A DNA stretch of 64,000 nucleotides from Agarophyton chilense. Lineage: Eukaryota > Rhodophyta > Florideophyceae > Gracilariales > Gracilariaceae. Where the stretch lies: contig JARGXX010000037.1 of assembly GCA_030374765.1 (NCBI GenBank), forward strand, positions 248,001 through 312,000. The letters are read 5' to 3'. Of the stretch, positions 21,545 through 32,753 are shown piece by piece. The position numbers and the translations under genes were made by a program. Positions within the stretch are counted from its first letter, which is position 1. Each line of letters opens with the position of its first letter. A model generated the notes under the pieces. It saw only the letters and a program-made list of their open reading frames with translations. It was not told where the DNA came from and did not search any database.

Positions 21545-22100
21545 GATTGTACGACATAAAATTCTGTAACAAGGTTCACAGAAGGCCAATCTTCAGTGTC
21601 GTTCTCTTCAAAAGACCGTTCCTGGTTCATTGTAACCAGCAATTTGTGAAATAATATGCAAGTCTCGCTTACAGCAAAAACCTTTCGTTTCTGCCAGAGA
21701 TAGAATTCTTTCCTCAGAACGGAAAAACGAGCCTGTATTTCACCAAACTCTCGTTCTATGTCCTTTCTCAGCCGCTCTTGAGACTTTAAATAGTGGTTTT
21801 CCCTGTTATTGGCCGGCTCATGAATAGGTCTGACGAAAATTGTCCATTGCGGCTAGATACTATCCACTAAAAAGTGTAGAAGACTTCTCTCTTGCCCTTT
21901 AAGATGAAGTTTGTAGTTCGTATAAAGCTGAATATCATATTTACCATTGAGGATAAATACAGACAAAGGTCAATATTCCAGAAGTGTTTTGTCGTTGTTT
22001 GCTCCACATCTTACAGAAAACCAGTGCCGCACATACAGATCATCATTACACCATGCCTCTACAGCTATCTTTGCGAGCTTCCCTTCCTTCGTATTGTGAC
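21545..22100 (-). mobile_element. PIF/Harbinger transposase relic
   Basis: Reading leftwards from about 22090: VEAWCNDDLYVRHWFS, then GANNDKTLL, then a GY/PI-type segment RPIHEPANNRENHYLKSQE, then RKDIEREFGEIQARFSVLR and a CILFHKLLV helix. This is the usual C-terminal half of Harbinger/HARBI1-like DDE transposases (known consensus: NND, ER-FG-LQ-RF, C-I-HN). Stops occur near 21990 and 21870, so it is dead. The N-terminal half is not seen. Confidence 0.7.
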
Positions 22101-24540
22101 ACTGCCCTTTAAGAGCACGTAAGCAGTTCTTTCACTGGAATTTGATTTTGTTTACACAACCAATGCAGTTTTTGAATCTATTAGAACTCAATGACTGGTG
22201 GGTAAGCATACTGGTATCAACCTGGGGTAGGGTGGTAGAGCGGGTTCTAAGGTTCGAATACTTGACGGTGGCACTCCAAGAGTACGTGGTGCAATGGGAT
22301 GGCTTTTTCTGCGTATTCCTACAGGTTAGAGCTATGTAAACGATTGCTTGAAGACCAATTGGTGGAATTAATGTACCAAAGGAGGTTATTTAGTATATTT
22401 ACGGTGCCGACCTTACTCTATGGGAGAAGCGTCACTCACGCCAAGTAAATAACAATGGCGAGTTCCTTGGAGAGTTTCTGGGATCTCCCTGGCACTGTAA
22501 TACTAATCTATTACACTAATGCAAATAAAAGAATAAAATAAATGAACCCAGCTGAGGTCAGCAAGTCCAATTGTCTTTTGTAGGATACTTCAGGCTCCGG
22601 CGGCTTACAGAGCTCAACCGTTATCGTTGCTTCTCACGTCAATGCTTCTTGTTTCTTTTCGCAATCTGTATTAGTTTTTCCTTGCTTGGAAAATGATAAA
22701 AAAAGCTTTTTTGTGTAACAAAAGAATTGCCTGGTACAATTGACGAAAATATTATCGCATTGAGTGCTTGGAAATTCACGATCCATCCTAAGCATCTTCG
22801 AACGATCTCACGGTTCCTAAAATCTTACAGTGCACCACAACCTTTACTTCAGATGAAATTTAGTCGTTGAACGCTGCTTGACGACGTTTAGTCCAGATTG
22901 AATGAAATAATGTAGTCAGATCACAGTTAGGTTTGTAAAACAAACCTCTACGTACACAAAAACGTCGATGAAATGTTTGTAGAGAATGAGTCAGAATAGT
23001 ACCAGAATATTCTTTTATCCAGGTGCTTGTGCAGCTAGGAATGTTTTTCGTTCCCATTTATCGTCCGACATGTTTTGGCCTTTTTGTTTCCTTAGTATTT
23101 GTCCCAACCCAGATAGTTGCAGCCACAGCCGCTGCCCAGTTTCGATGGAATAGAAAGGCTAGCCTGGTTATAATTTGAAAAGGATCAAAGATAGATATTG
23201 TGTGAGAAAAATACCTGGAAAACTGCGTAGTGTGTTTTGTTCATATAATGAAAAGCTTTTTCAATGATTGGAAAAGAACTAGTACGACGTTTTAACACGT
23301 ACTTGGCTGCTGGTGTCTACGCGCCCGGAAAATTGACCTCATATGAGGCCAAACTTTCTCTTAAAAAGTAACATAAATTCATTACAGATATAAATTTTCA
23401 AATTTAGAGCAGAAACAAAGAAATCAAAAATAAAAACCATACATCTTTATCGTTGACAAAAAGCCTGCGCGCCCGCTATCTACAAATAAATCGCCTGATT
23501 TCATTACCAACTACCCTCCGTACGAAAAGAAAAGTACGTCACTAACCTGCTCGGACACGAGAATCTTCGCGAGGGAATAGTGTGGCGCCTCGCCTCCAAG
23601 ACAGTGCAACATGGTGGTGCTAGGCATCACCGACCAGGGCATTTGCGTGATGCAACTCATTCCCATAGCTTTAGGCAAGGTCAAGGGTGAAAAGGAGCTG
23701 CCCCTGGCATCCTGGCTCATGAAGTCCCCGAGTGCAGAGATGTGAAGAAATGGTTATCGGGGCGAGCCAAAGCTGACGAACACGACGACTATGTTCATCC
23801 TTCGGTAGCTTTCATTGCTCTGCCCAAGAAGCTCGCAATCCGCAGCGCCTCAACTCCACGTAGATAAGCTGAATGTCCTTCGAAACGACCATCTCAATAT
23901 GTGGGAGATCTTGAGAAGAGGCCCATTTCCTTAGTTGTGTGCGGCACTAGTCCTCAAGCCCATGTTTTTTGCGATCGCCAGAGCGGGATAGAAAGAAGCC
24001 TATGGTGAGCACTTTTCCTAACGAGAGCCGTTATAAGACCTTTAAGACCTAAATCCCTTAAATTCAGGAAGTTCCGCTCTTTGAGACATCTGCTTCTATA
24101 TCGCTGCACCCAAAGATTCCCTTGACATTCCTCATTGTAGTCTTACGAGGGCTTGCTGATCTAATTCTTCGTGTAATTTCATCGACGACTCGAGACTCCG
24201 GGACGCTCTTCATTGATTGAATGCGCTCTAACTATTGCCGGCATAAAGCCACAACCCTTGTTTAGAAACAGAGCCCACAAATATTTCAATCAAATCTTCA
24301 TGCACTTCCAGGATTCTAGATACATGCGTCCACAAATCCGCATCAGGTGAGGCCCCAGATGCGTCGAGCGATGCATCATGGGACCTCACCAGCTCTTCCA
24401 AACAATCGCCAAACGAGATAGGCAATACCGCTCTGGGTTGAAGAAGAAGATCGCTAAAAACGCCTTTTCTCTCATGCTTGGAAGCATTTTTCCATCTAGA
24501 CAATAGCACCTCTTGAGGACTCATTGACTGCAACAATTTA
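22101..24540. other. no recognisable gene; possible tRNA-like promoter remnant
   Basis: Only short frames without motifs. At 22233-22243 TGGTAGAGCGG matches a Pol III A box, and at 22251-22261 GGTTCGAATAC matches a B box, but only 7 bp separate them, too close for a tRNA. A minus-strand frame of 98 codons (ATG at 24524, to 24228) has a protein-like composition but no recognisable family. Confidence 0.45.
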
Positions 24541-24559
24541 TAGGCTTTCCCCAAAACTT

Positions 24560-24870
24560 GTCACGGTATGCTTTGCTTGCATCCATTGGGGTCGTACTTA
24601 CAGAAGAAAAGGCTCTATTGTACCTGTAGGCCGGGGGTGCTCAATGATGTAGATCATTATGTCTTAAGATGCCCGTCGAGAACTATGTCAAGAAGAATAT
24701 GTTTGCCCCCTGTGCAAGAACGTCAAGGCCTAGCGGTAGACGAAATCATCAAGAAGTGGCCAGAAAAAATGCTGGTCTTCCTAGTGAGGGAACGTTTTTT
24801 TGACAAAGAACGCTCTGCACTACGTAGGAATTAGACAAGTGTGCCCGTAAAGAGAGAGAGAGAGAGAGAA
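24560..24870 (+). mobile_element. LINE (non-LTR retrotransposon) 3' end, relic A, with (AG)n tail
   Basis: A frame ending at 24834 reads CTCRPGVLNDVDHYVLRCPS, the C-x-C...D-x-x-H-x-x-x-x-C pattern found at the C-terminus of many LINE ORF2 proteins, followed by EIIKKWPEKMLVFLVRE. An (AG)n run at 24851-24869 follows 17 bp after the stop. Two similar endings occur at 28040-28290 and 48740-48890. Confidence 0.5.
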
Positions 24871-25717
24871 TTTCTTCAAGCTGAACCGCTTCGTATTAAT
24901 TCCGGTCGTCTTCAAACAATGATCTCCGTCATAGAGGCATCATCTTGAATTTTTCTAATGACCGTAGAATACAAAGCTTCGAAGACCATAGGCATGTACC
25001 CTTGTTTGCCTGCGACCACATCGCGTCTTTGATCATATGCCATCGGTTTAAAATACTAGCCCTCGACTTTTCTAAGTGTCGAGTTCGATGTGCTCTCGCC
25101 CCGGCTCCCGCTCCCGCTTTGAAAGAACAAGCTTTGGTTTCTGGCTTCTGTGTAGCTGAATATTGATTGTGCGACTAATCGATTTGTTTCTTTCTCAAAA
25201 TCATTCACAGCTTTAGAACGTGCGCATCGCTTCCGTCTTCCCTAATTTGGTCTTGGTTTCGAACGACTTCTTCTCGTCGGCAAACTCGCGCACACATTTC
25301 TCGGTACTAGAGAGGGTCTTCGTCGTTACAGGTGCCTTGAATGCTCTTCCATTATTTCCCGAGTAAGCGTCTGTGCAAAAAGCCTTCAGCTACGCCCAAA
25401 GAAAAAACAGGGCATCCCTCGGGCCCGAAATTCCCTCATGGTCATGCCATATCTACTCCTTACAAAGCCTTCAATGCGTGCCAGAAACGGAATTTCTTGC
25501 GAAGCACGGGCCATGAGTTGCGGTTCGAGTTGATGCGCCGTTTCCTTTCAATTCCAGTTCCCTCCGCACCAGGTTCGACTCTGATCGTACTCGACGCGAT
25601 CCAGCGAAGATGTACACCAACCCTACTTTCTCCGTGCGTTGACCTAGGCAATTTGAATTGGAAGCAGTCCCCGCTTTCTTTTGCTCAAAGCCGTCGAGAA
25701 AGCATCTTCATCATGAG
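24871..25717. other. upstream region of the secreted Cys-rich gene
   Basis: No gene recognised. A plus-strand frame at 25341-25820 has no motif and overlaps the TATA box and leader of the next gene, so I treat it as chance. Confidence 0.4.
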
Positions 25718-25723
25718 TATAAA
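25718..25723 (+). promoter_or_regulatory. TATA box of the secreted Cys-rich gene
   Basis: TATAAA followed by GGCACGGG, 145 bp upstream of the chosen ATG at 25868. Spacing suits a transcription start near 25750 and a leader of about 120 nt. Confidence 0.55.
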
Positions 25724-25867
25724 GGCACGGGAATCAGAGGCTTCCCCGGTTTATTCCATCCTTCATCTCACTCACAGTGCGCAATCTACCGATCGAACCT
25801 CGCACATTCAAGGTCTTTAATCATTCTGCTTAAGTCGCGCCGATTACGCTTGTGTACGAGTGTCAAG

Positions 25868-26842
25868 ATGGGTTTCCGACTCACGCCATTGATGTGCTCT
25901 TTTCTTTTGAACTGTTTGCTGTATACTGGATCAGAAGCCCAATCTCTTGGAACATCCGAATGTGCGATGACCAATGATTCCTGTCAGTGTTCTCAATCGC
26001 CGCCGTCCGGAAGCTGTCTGAAGTACCAAGGCGAAGGTTTGTGCTTGCTCGGTGTGTGCCAGGCCTCGTACAAGTGCGACTGTCTTGGATATGAAAAGTG
26101 CAAACGGTCTAGCTGTGCGGTGTATACGGCGATGGAGAACACGATTCCAAGTGAGCTCGTGCCGTTTGGGTGCCATTTATCTCCTGGAGCGGGGTCATGC
26201 ACTACTTTTGATTCTATTTTGGACACGGCGGAGGCAGCTGTGAATGCCAAAACTGAGGCTCGTCATTCAAGCGATGAGGCGACTGATGAGAGTGTAGCTG
26301 CACAGTCGTTGGTGTCAGAAATACAAGCTGAAGCTGCAAGCATCAATGATGAGCTGAACACAATCGACTCGATTCGAGGCGAAATGACTCCTGAAGAAGA
26401 AAAGGAAATCTACGGCAACGCGAGGATTGTTCAAGATTCTGTGACGGAAAGCACGCGCATGGCTTTAGACGTTACCATAGAAGCAGGCAAAGCATTTGAG
26501 TTGAATTTGAAAGCTGCTGAAATGGCCGGGGTTGCGGCGGCTGCCGAGGAAGACATGCAGAAGACGAAGAACAAGCTGAAAGTGGAAGAGTCAAAACCAA
26601 AAAGTCAAAACCAAAACTGTTCTGCCTGTAAAACGCTTGAGGCGGAGCTCGCAACACTAGAGCAGCTGCGCAAGGAAGCGGCTGTGAACGCTGGGAAGGC
26701 AGCGAGGAGCAGTCGAGACCACAAAGATAAGGCTGTGGACATTGTGAGAAAGATCCGAGAGACGCGAGGGAATAGTGGACTTGCTCTTGGGAAGACGCGA
26801 AATGGGATCAACAAATTGAAGAATCGCCTTAGCCAATCCTAG
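25868..26842 (+). CDS. secreted Cys-rich protein with coiled coil, unknown function
   Basis: 324 residues. The open frame extends upstream, but the ATG at 25868 begins a classical signal peptide (MGFRLTPLMCSFLLNCLLYTGSEA), so I start there. Residues 25-105 hold about twelve Cys, including CQCSQSPPSGSCLKY and CDCLGYEKCKRSSC, likely a disulphide-linked domain. Residues 115-320 are Ala/Glu/Lys/Asp-rich heptads predicted to form a long coiled coil, broken by a second small Cys pair (NCSACK) near 255. No membrane anchor follows. I infer an extracellular or cell-wall-associated protein. The family is not recognised. Confidence 0.75.
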   Translation: MGFRLTPLMCSFLLNCLLYTGSEAQSLGTSECAMTNDSCQCSQSPPSGSCLKYQGEGLCLLGVCQASYKCDCLGYEKCKRSSCAVYTAMENTIPSELVPFGCHLSPGAGSCTTFDSILDTAEAAVNAKTEARHSSDEATDESVAAQSLVSEIQAEAASINDELNTIDSIRGEMTPEEEKEIYGNARIVQDSVTESTRMALDVTIEAGKAFELNLKAAEMAGVAAAAEEDMQKTKNKLKVEESKPKSQNQNCSACKTLEAELATLEQLRKEAAVNAGKAARSSRDHKDKAVDIVRKIRETRGNSGLALGKTRNGINKLKNRLSQS

Positions 26843-27639
26843 AACACGTGCTGTGATTAGTGTGGAATAGCAACTTACAATCTACAACACAAGTTCCATT
26901 TAAGATATGATGGTAGATGTTTTGTGATTTCTTTAACTGATTAGCAGTTTAGTCGGATATAAACCATCATGACGTCGAAAATCGTAAGATATATATGCTT
27001 CTTATGTAGTAGTTTCTGCGTCTCAAGCAATTATGACTCCGTCATTTAACAATCTCTCAATGTAAAACGAGTTTAGATTGAAAGCATTCTTCTTCAGAAC
27101 AGCATTCGACGAACCATTGATTTACACTGCACTTCCCGTTAACAGTTTTTTGCAGTATCATCCGACATGAACGTTTTCTGAACACTAAAGACGGTATCTG
27201 TATTTCATCCTCGTCAAAGAAGAGCAATCTGTAATCCTTGAAGGCAAATTTTCGATTGTAGGTAATCAATTTTATTATAATCGATGACATCCCAAGCCTA
27301 GTGTGGAATACTCCTGAGTGACAACAGAAAAAACCACATAGGGACAGAACATGCTCCCGGTTGCAGATTAGACCTACTCCAATCAAGACCCCACATTACC
27401 GCTCTCGCCAGTTTGATTTGCAGCGCACACAAGAAGATGATGGGGACAGTCGTCGATGACGAAACGCTTCTGGGTTCGGAGACATTAAAGAAACCTGATG
27501 ATTTCGTTTTTGTACTGTGTAGCCGCCAAACTTGTGTACCAGGAGTATGGTTATGTCCTTGCTCACTACGCCTATGGAGGGAAATTGTGAAGGTTGTTGG
27601 GGTCCAAGCTGAACTGAACCTTATCCCTCATACCCCTCT
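26843..27639. other. no recognisable gene
   Basis: Short frames only. A 95-codon plus frame at 27413-27700 overlaps the LINE remnant to the right and may be part of it, but it has no diagnostic motif. Confidence 0.4.
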
Positions 27640-28290
27640 GTTTGAGCTACGATTAAGCTTCATTCCTTCAACCTGCGCCCAGGATGTTGGACGCATGTAG
27701 TCTGTGGTTCGTTTCATTAAAGGCACAAGATGCCTCAAGTGATACAGAACTGAGCTTCGCCAGCTTTTGGATACGTCGCCAAATGCGGCAATGGGATCGC
27801 TATTGGGTTCCGAGCCACTGTGGGGTCCTCCAAAATGAGCGCGTTGATCAATATGCATAGTTTGGACTTCGGATTCCGCTTGTGCAACAAATGGAGGCTG
27901 CGGTCGACCTTGCAGATGTGAAGGTGCGTCTTTTGCACAAGACCAAAAGCAAAAATGTTTTCAAAGCCAATCTTGATGGTATCTTCAACGAAAGGGATGC
28001 AATTTGCATGTATGGACGGAAAGGTGACTCGATGTAATTGCGAAGCAGCGGCTAAGAAAGACGTCGATCATGTTCTTTCCGATGCGCGTTGACAAAAGCA
28101 ACTCGTCGTGATGAACTGCCGACGCCCAGAGAAAGACAAGATAAGTCCTCAGTAGATATGATGAAGCAGTGGCTGTTACGGTTTTTGGCCTTCTTTAAGA
28201 GAGAGAATTACGTATATGGGCATTTCTCCTGCCGCTTCGAAATCAGAAACGGCACACCATAGTAAAGAAGAAGAAGAACTGTCATTTGTG
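27640..28290 (+). mobile_element. LINE remnant B with RNase H-like motif
   Basis: Around 27770-27860 the translation reads RYWVPSHCGVLQNERVDQYA, the WVPSHxGI-NE-AD motif of the RNase H domain in LINE ORF2. About 200 bp further on comes a C-terminal Cys/His segment (DVDHVL) and then MMKQWLLRFLAFFKRE, matching the ends of relics A and C. A purine-rich GAAGAAGAAGAA tail closes it at 28265-28280. Several frame changes and stops are present. Confidence 0.65.
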
Positions 28291-29284
28291 GAACACGAGA
28301 CTAAACTTATCTAGCTGGCAGTAAATCCCCTGAGCAGCCTCGGCTGTGACGCGCCCGCTGCAAGGCGGGGCTGTTTCGTGTTTAAAAGATAGTGAGCGCT
28401 TGATCCCGCCCTACCTGCTCCACTCTTCTCTCACGAAGTTGAGTCAATTGAGAAAATCATGAAGGTTGTGTTTGTCGCCGCGGTCGTTGTTCTTCTTCAT
28501 GTGAGCCGTGCGTCATTCACTTCTAAAATTTCCAAAACTTCTCTTCTCCACTCGTATTTCCCTTGTGAAAGTCTTCTTCTCAGGAGATCGCCAAGGCAAA
28601 CCCCTTACTTTGAACCATCGATACTACCTGACAGCGAACAACGAATAACAAACCAACAGTTTGAACGTTTCGCGCCGATCTGGAACGCAACATGTGGCGC
28701 CAAAATCCCCAACACGAATCACACGCTGTTTTGCTCGGAAGATGCTCTAACTTTTGTGCCGCCCAAGAAGCCGCGCTACGCCATAGTTTTCTTGCATGGC
28801 TTGCAAAGGCGGCAGGATGTGCTAAATTTTCTTCCCTTCTTCTCCAGGATCTTGGCAGACCACTCGGAAGTGATATCCGCGCTGTACATTGAGCACCCTC
28901 TCGCCCCATTGCGTAGAGTCACATATGCTGAGTTGACATCTTCTCCTGACAGGATAGGAAGAGCTTGGTTTGATGTATTGAATTTTTCATTCGAAAGTCA
29001 AACACCAACATCAACTGAGAGCGCTAACAGTTTTGATCGTCTTGGGTTGTATCGAACCGCAGAGCTCATCGATGTCATCGTTCGTTCGCAGTATTGCAAG
29101 CTTTCGATTCCTAGCAATCAAGTGCTTCTAATGGGTCACTCGTTAGGCGCGATCGCGACACTGGAAGCCGTACTAGCTACGGATCTTTCCTTGGCCGGCG
29201 CGATAGCGATGTCAGGACTCTTACCAAGGGCTAGTGATTTTTTACACCAAGTGTTCAAGCGTTCAGCGCCAATGAACGCAAGTA

Positions 29285-30583
29285 AAGTCTGTTTCAAAAT
29301 CATATCCCTCGCGCAAATTTTCCAAAAATCGACGTTTTGGCTACAGTACAACTAACAAAATAAGTGTGAAAAAATTTTCAAGTAAGAAAACTGTTTCAAA
29401 ATCATAACCTTTATTGCATCCTTTTTATTCTAACGCGAGTTCAGTAGTTTATTTTTGCTCCTCTAGCCTGTATAACACTTATACAACGCTTTGGCATTGA
29501 TTCTATAAAAGAATTGATAGCATTACAGTCAATCTTTTCCCAGCAATCTTTGATACAATTTTTCAAATCAAAAACTGTATCAAATTGCCTTCCTTGCCCA
29601 TAAACCATTCGGGCCAACATTCCCCAAATGTTTTCGATAGGGTTGAGGTCAGGAGAGCGCGCAGGCCATTCCATAACCGACATATTTAGACTATTGAACC
29701 ACTGTTTCATAGAATTAGATTTATGCACAGGTGCATTATCTTGCTAAAAAATGAATTCTTCTCCGTGCATACAGTATGCAAAAGGTAAAAGATAGTTTTC
29801 TAGAACCTCAGCATACTTCTCAGAGTTCATTGTAGTTTCAACAAAATCCATATCAGTTGCTCCTTTCGTGGAGATTCCAGCCCAAACCATTAATGATGCG
29901 CCTCCTGAATGCCTAGTCACAAATTCCTTCTTTTTTTTCGTAGATCATGCTAATAAAATTTATAGCAATCTGGACCATCAAGGTTAAACTTTTTTTCGTC
30001 GGAAAAGATAACATTATTCCAATTTGTTTTCCAATAAACCTTTTGAGCACACCATTCAACTCGATTTTTTTTGTGATTATCTTTTAAAAAAAAATTTTTC
30101 CTCTTTTTTGTGTACTTGAACAACTTTTGAGGGTTGACTTCACGCCATATTGTAGATCGTGATAGAGGCAAATTTAGAGTTTTGACAAATTTTCCGCAAG
30201 ATGAAGTGTTGCGGCATAGTTCTCGCTTAATTCCACGCTTATCGGCCGGGGATAGTGCCGTAGGACGGCCGGTGGAACGCTTTGTTCCGTATGTAGCGGG
30301 GTTTTTGATGAAGTTGCTGATTGTTTTTGGGCTGCGCTTGAGTTTTCGGGCTATATCTGCTGGAATGATACCCTGACCTACTAATTCCATGATTTCCAGC
30401 TGTTCAGAGCGTGTCAGAGGTGCGCCACGAGCCATAATTGAGCGAATGATTGTATAAAGGATATACTTTTGAAACAGTGTTATTGACTTAGTGGTTTTTA
30501 TATGTTGTGAAATGTGCTCTACAGTACGTGAAATGCCTTTTTGGCGCAGTTTTTGTAAAGGGATATGTTTTTGAAACGCACTG
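29285..30583 (-). mobile_element. Tc1/mariner (DD34E) transposon, copy 2, 1299 bp
   Basis: Flanked by intact TA duplications at 29283-29284 and 30584-30585. Ends are AAGTCTGTTTC on the left and GAAACGCACTG on the right, which correct the decayed ends of copy 1. Its length is identical to copy 1, the orientation opposite. The same double terminal repeats are present. It sits inside the hydrolase pseudogene. Confidence 0.96.
29441..30435 (-). pseudogene. Tc1 transposase, inactive copy 2
   Basis: Same protein as copy 1, starting ATG at 30435. The helix-turn-helix and GRP linker are intact, the second catalytic site keeps the expected DNAPVHK, and the C-terminus reads through to KINY before the stop. 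It shares the TAG after KFY with copy 1 (29948-29950). It also has a private one-base loss in the A-run at about 29929-29938 and a private TAG (CAG in copy 1) near 29744-29746. Each copy therefore has damage the other lacks, plus one shared amber. Confidence 0.92.
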
Positions 30584-30788
30584 TATGGTTCATGGTAGGA
30601 ATGACGATGTAATAGCTTTCAGATTCGGAAATGCGTCGGCCCGAATTGCAAAGAACATAGTAGAATCTACTGGTGGAGAATTTCGCTTCGAAGAGATCAA
30701 GGGTGGGGACCATTTCAAAACCTTTTTTCAATCTCCAGCATTGTATGAAACCATTCACCATGCTCTTAGGGAAGCATTTTCTGTCTAG

Positions 30789-31700
30789 ACCGACAACGAG
30801 CACATACTGTATTCCTGCCTACCTGAGATCTCTTTTTTTCGTATTGGAGAACCAGTTGGCGCTTTTCCGTCCCGTCCTTGCTCTTCCTCAAGGGGGTAGT
30901 GATTATCACAAAAATGGTCTTCACCAAGCTACGGCACATAACGGTTCCTGTTTTTCAGCTCATTTTGCTTCCATGTAGATATGGAAAAGTGAGATGGGAG
31001 TGTCATTAACCTCGTCGCGCTTCATTTAAAATGATGAGAATAAGAAAGGTCTCTTTTTTATTAGGGTCTGACGCCCCAATATTCGAAGCGCTAAAGAACA
31101 ATGCAAGATATTTCCCTCCTAAATACAAGGGTACAATCAAAAACCTTGACGATCGATACCTGATCCTTTCTATCAACGATTCGTCTTTCTCCCGATATGC
31201 TTCCGTTCGCGTGCCTTAGTCTGCTTACACCTTTTTTGTCGGTGATGGGGTTGCACGAGAGCGGATGTTTTCCTAGATTTGTATCGGCGGACACCATTTC
31301 CGTTTACATTTGCTGTGGGATGTTTGCAGGCAAGAAATGGTGGCTATCACGGTTCGACAACGTTTCGCGGCAACGCCTTACCTTTTTTTTTCCAATTTTG
31401 TCACTGGGCGGCTCAGAAACGGCACGTCACGATGCCTCTTAGAAGGGTAGTTTCGCTCTCGCAGGACGTACACAAGCGCGAAGCTAATGGGCACAGTCCG
31501 TGAGAGTCATTATCCAGCTGGAACTCACAAAATCTACGTTGAGCGTGTGTGTGTGTGTGTGTCATGTTTTGCAGAATAGGCATTTCAAAAGGAACAGATC
31601 AGCCTCGTCAAGAACTGAAATCAGGGACCAGTGAGTGAGCGCATCATAAGGAATTTTACGCCTTTCATAGGGTTCACTCGTCATTCCTGGGTGCCGCAAC
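30789..31700. other. spacer between the tandem hydrolases; (GT)n microsatellite
   Basis: No gene recognised. A GT run lies at 31545-31562. Short frames here have no motifs. Confidence 0.5.
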
Positions 31701-32753
31701 ATGGAATTTGGACTCTGGTTTATCCTCGAATTGGTCTTGTTCCACATCAGCCGCGCTTCACTAAGTTTGGATCGGTTTCAAATGGCTTGTTCCGGAACGT
31801 ATCTGCCCTGTGAGACTCTTCGTCGTGAGAGATCGACATGGAAAGCCTCCTATTTTGACCACTCGATATTACCGGACAACCAACAACGCCTAACAGAGAA
31901 TGAAACGTTAGTTTTCGCACAAACCTGGGGCGCAACTTGTGGCGCCAAACTTCCCAACACCAACCATACTTTGCTATGCTCCGAGGATGCGCTCACTCTT
32001 GTACCACCGAAGAAACCACGCAATGCCATTGTTTTCATGCACGGTTTGCAGCGCCGACAAGACATAGCGATTTATCTTCCGTTCTTCTCGAGGCTTCTGT
32101 CTGACGACTCGGAGTTGACATCTTCTTTGCAAATCGACCATCCGTTAGCACCCTTTCGTAAACTTACGGCTGGCCAGATTGTATCCCCTCCCATCAGGAA
32201 AGCAAGAGCCTGGTTTGACGTAGTTGGTCTCCCAGCTAATATCCCAATACCAATACCTGCCGAACCGAGTACTCTCGACGATCGCCTCGGCTTGTATCGA
32301 ACTGCGGAGTTCATTGATGCCGTTGTTCATTCACAGTGTTGCAAGCTCTCGATCCCTTGCAATCGAGTTGTTCTCATGGGCCAATCTTTAGGAGCGGTTG
32401 CGACACTAGAAGCGGTGCTTGCAACCGATATTCCTCTAGCCGGAGCAGTTGCAATGTCAGGTTTCCTGCCACGGGCCAGTGACTACTTGATACCAGGTAT
32501 TCAAGCTTTTTCCGCTAGAGAGCGAAAGTACACTGTTACTATGATTCATGGAAGGGATGATGAAGTTATACCGTTCGCACTCGGAAACGCAACAGCCGAA
32601 ATTGTTAAGAGCGCGGTGGAATCCACCGGCGGGGCTTTCCGCTTTGTGGGGGTCAAAGATGCTGACCACTTTCGTACGTTTTTTCAATCTCCCGAACTAT
32701 ACACATCCGTTCGAAATGCACTGCGGGAGGCCTTTTATTGTCAACCTGCGTGA
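31701..32753 (+). CDS. secreted alpha/beta hydrolase (carboxylesterase-like), intact paralogue
   Basis: 350 residues, ATG at 31701. A signal peptide (MEFGLWFILELVLFHISRAS) is followed by a conserved Cys-containing segment. FMHGLQRRQD forms the oxyanion region near residue 112; GQSLGAVATLEAVL near 235 holds the nucleophile Ser; GRDDEVIPF near 288 the acid; ADHF near 325 the His. The protein resembles phospholipase/carboxylesterase family members with an added secretory N-terminus, so it likely cleaves esters or thioesters outside the cell or in the secretory path. The substrate is unknown. It is the closest relative of the interrupted gene upstream, sharing GAKxPNTNHTL and LPFFSRxL blocks, hence a tandem duplication. 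Confidence 0.88.
   Translation: MEFGLWFILELVLFHISRASLSLDRFQMACSGTYLPCETLRRERSTWKASYFDHSILPDNQQRLTENETLVFAQTWGATCGAKLPNTNHTLLCSEDALTLVPPKKPRNAIVFMHGLQRRQDIAIYLPFFSRLLSDDSELTSSLQIDHPLAPFRKLTAGQIVSPPIRKARAWFDVVGLPANIPIPIPAEPSTLDDRLGLYRTAEFIDAVVHSQCCKLSIPCNRVVLMGQSLGAVATLEAVLATDIPLAGAVAMSGFLPRASDYLIPGIQAFSARERKYTVTMIHGRDDEVIPFALGNATAEIVKSAVESTGGAFRFVGVKDADHFRTFFQSPELYTSVRNALREAFYCQPA

Larger units (their letters stand above)
28459..30788 (+). pseudogene. secreted alpha/beta hydrolase (carboxylesterase-like), interrupted by Tc1 copy 2
   Basis: Host gene. The N-terminus is a signal peptide (MKVVFVAAVVVLLHVSRAS). FLHGLQRRQD supplies the oxyanion region; GHSLGA near residue 227 is the nucleophile elbow with Ser; after the insertion GRNDDVI holds the acid and GGDHF the His. 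This is the serine-hydrolase layout of the phospholipase/carboxylesterase (LYPLA-like) group. The frame runs cleanly up to the TA at 29283-29284 and continues cleanly after 30585; without the transposon and one TA it would be 342 codons, close to the 350 of its downstream paralogue. No other damage is seen, so the insertion is young. A TTTAAAAG motif at 28381 may be its TATA box. Confidence 0.9.

Noticed and set aside
24228-24554. minus-strand frame of about 100 codons beside LINE relic A
   Set aside because: Composition is protein-like but no family is recognisable and it may be antisense to decayed LINE sequence; kept only as a remark.
31545-31562. (GT)n run
   Set aside because: Ordinary microsatellite; no associated structure.
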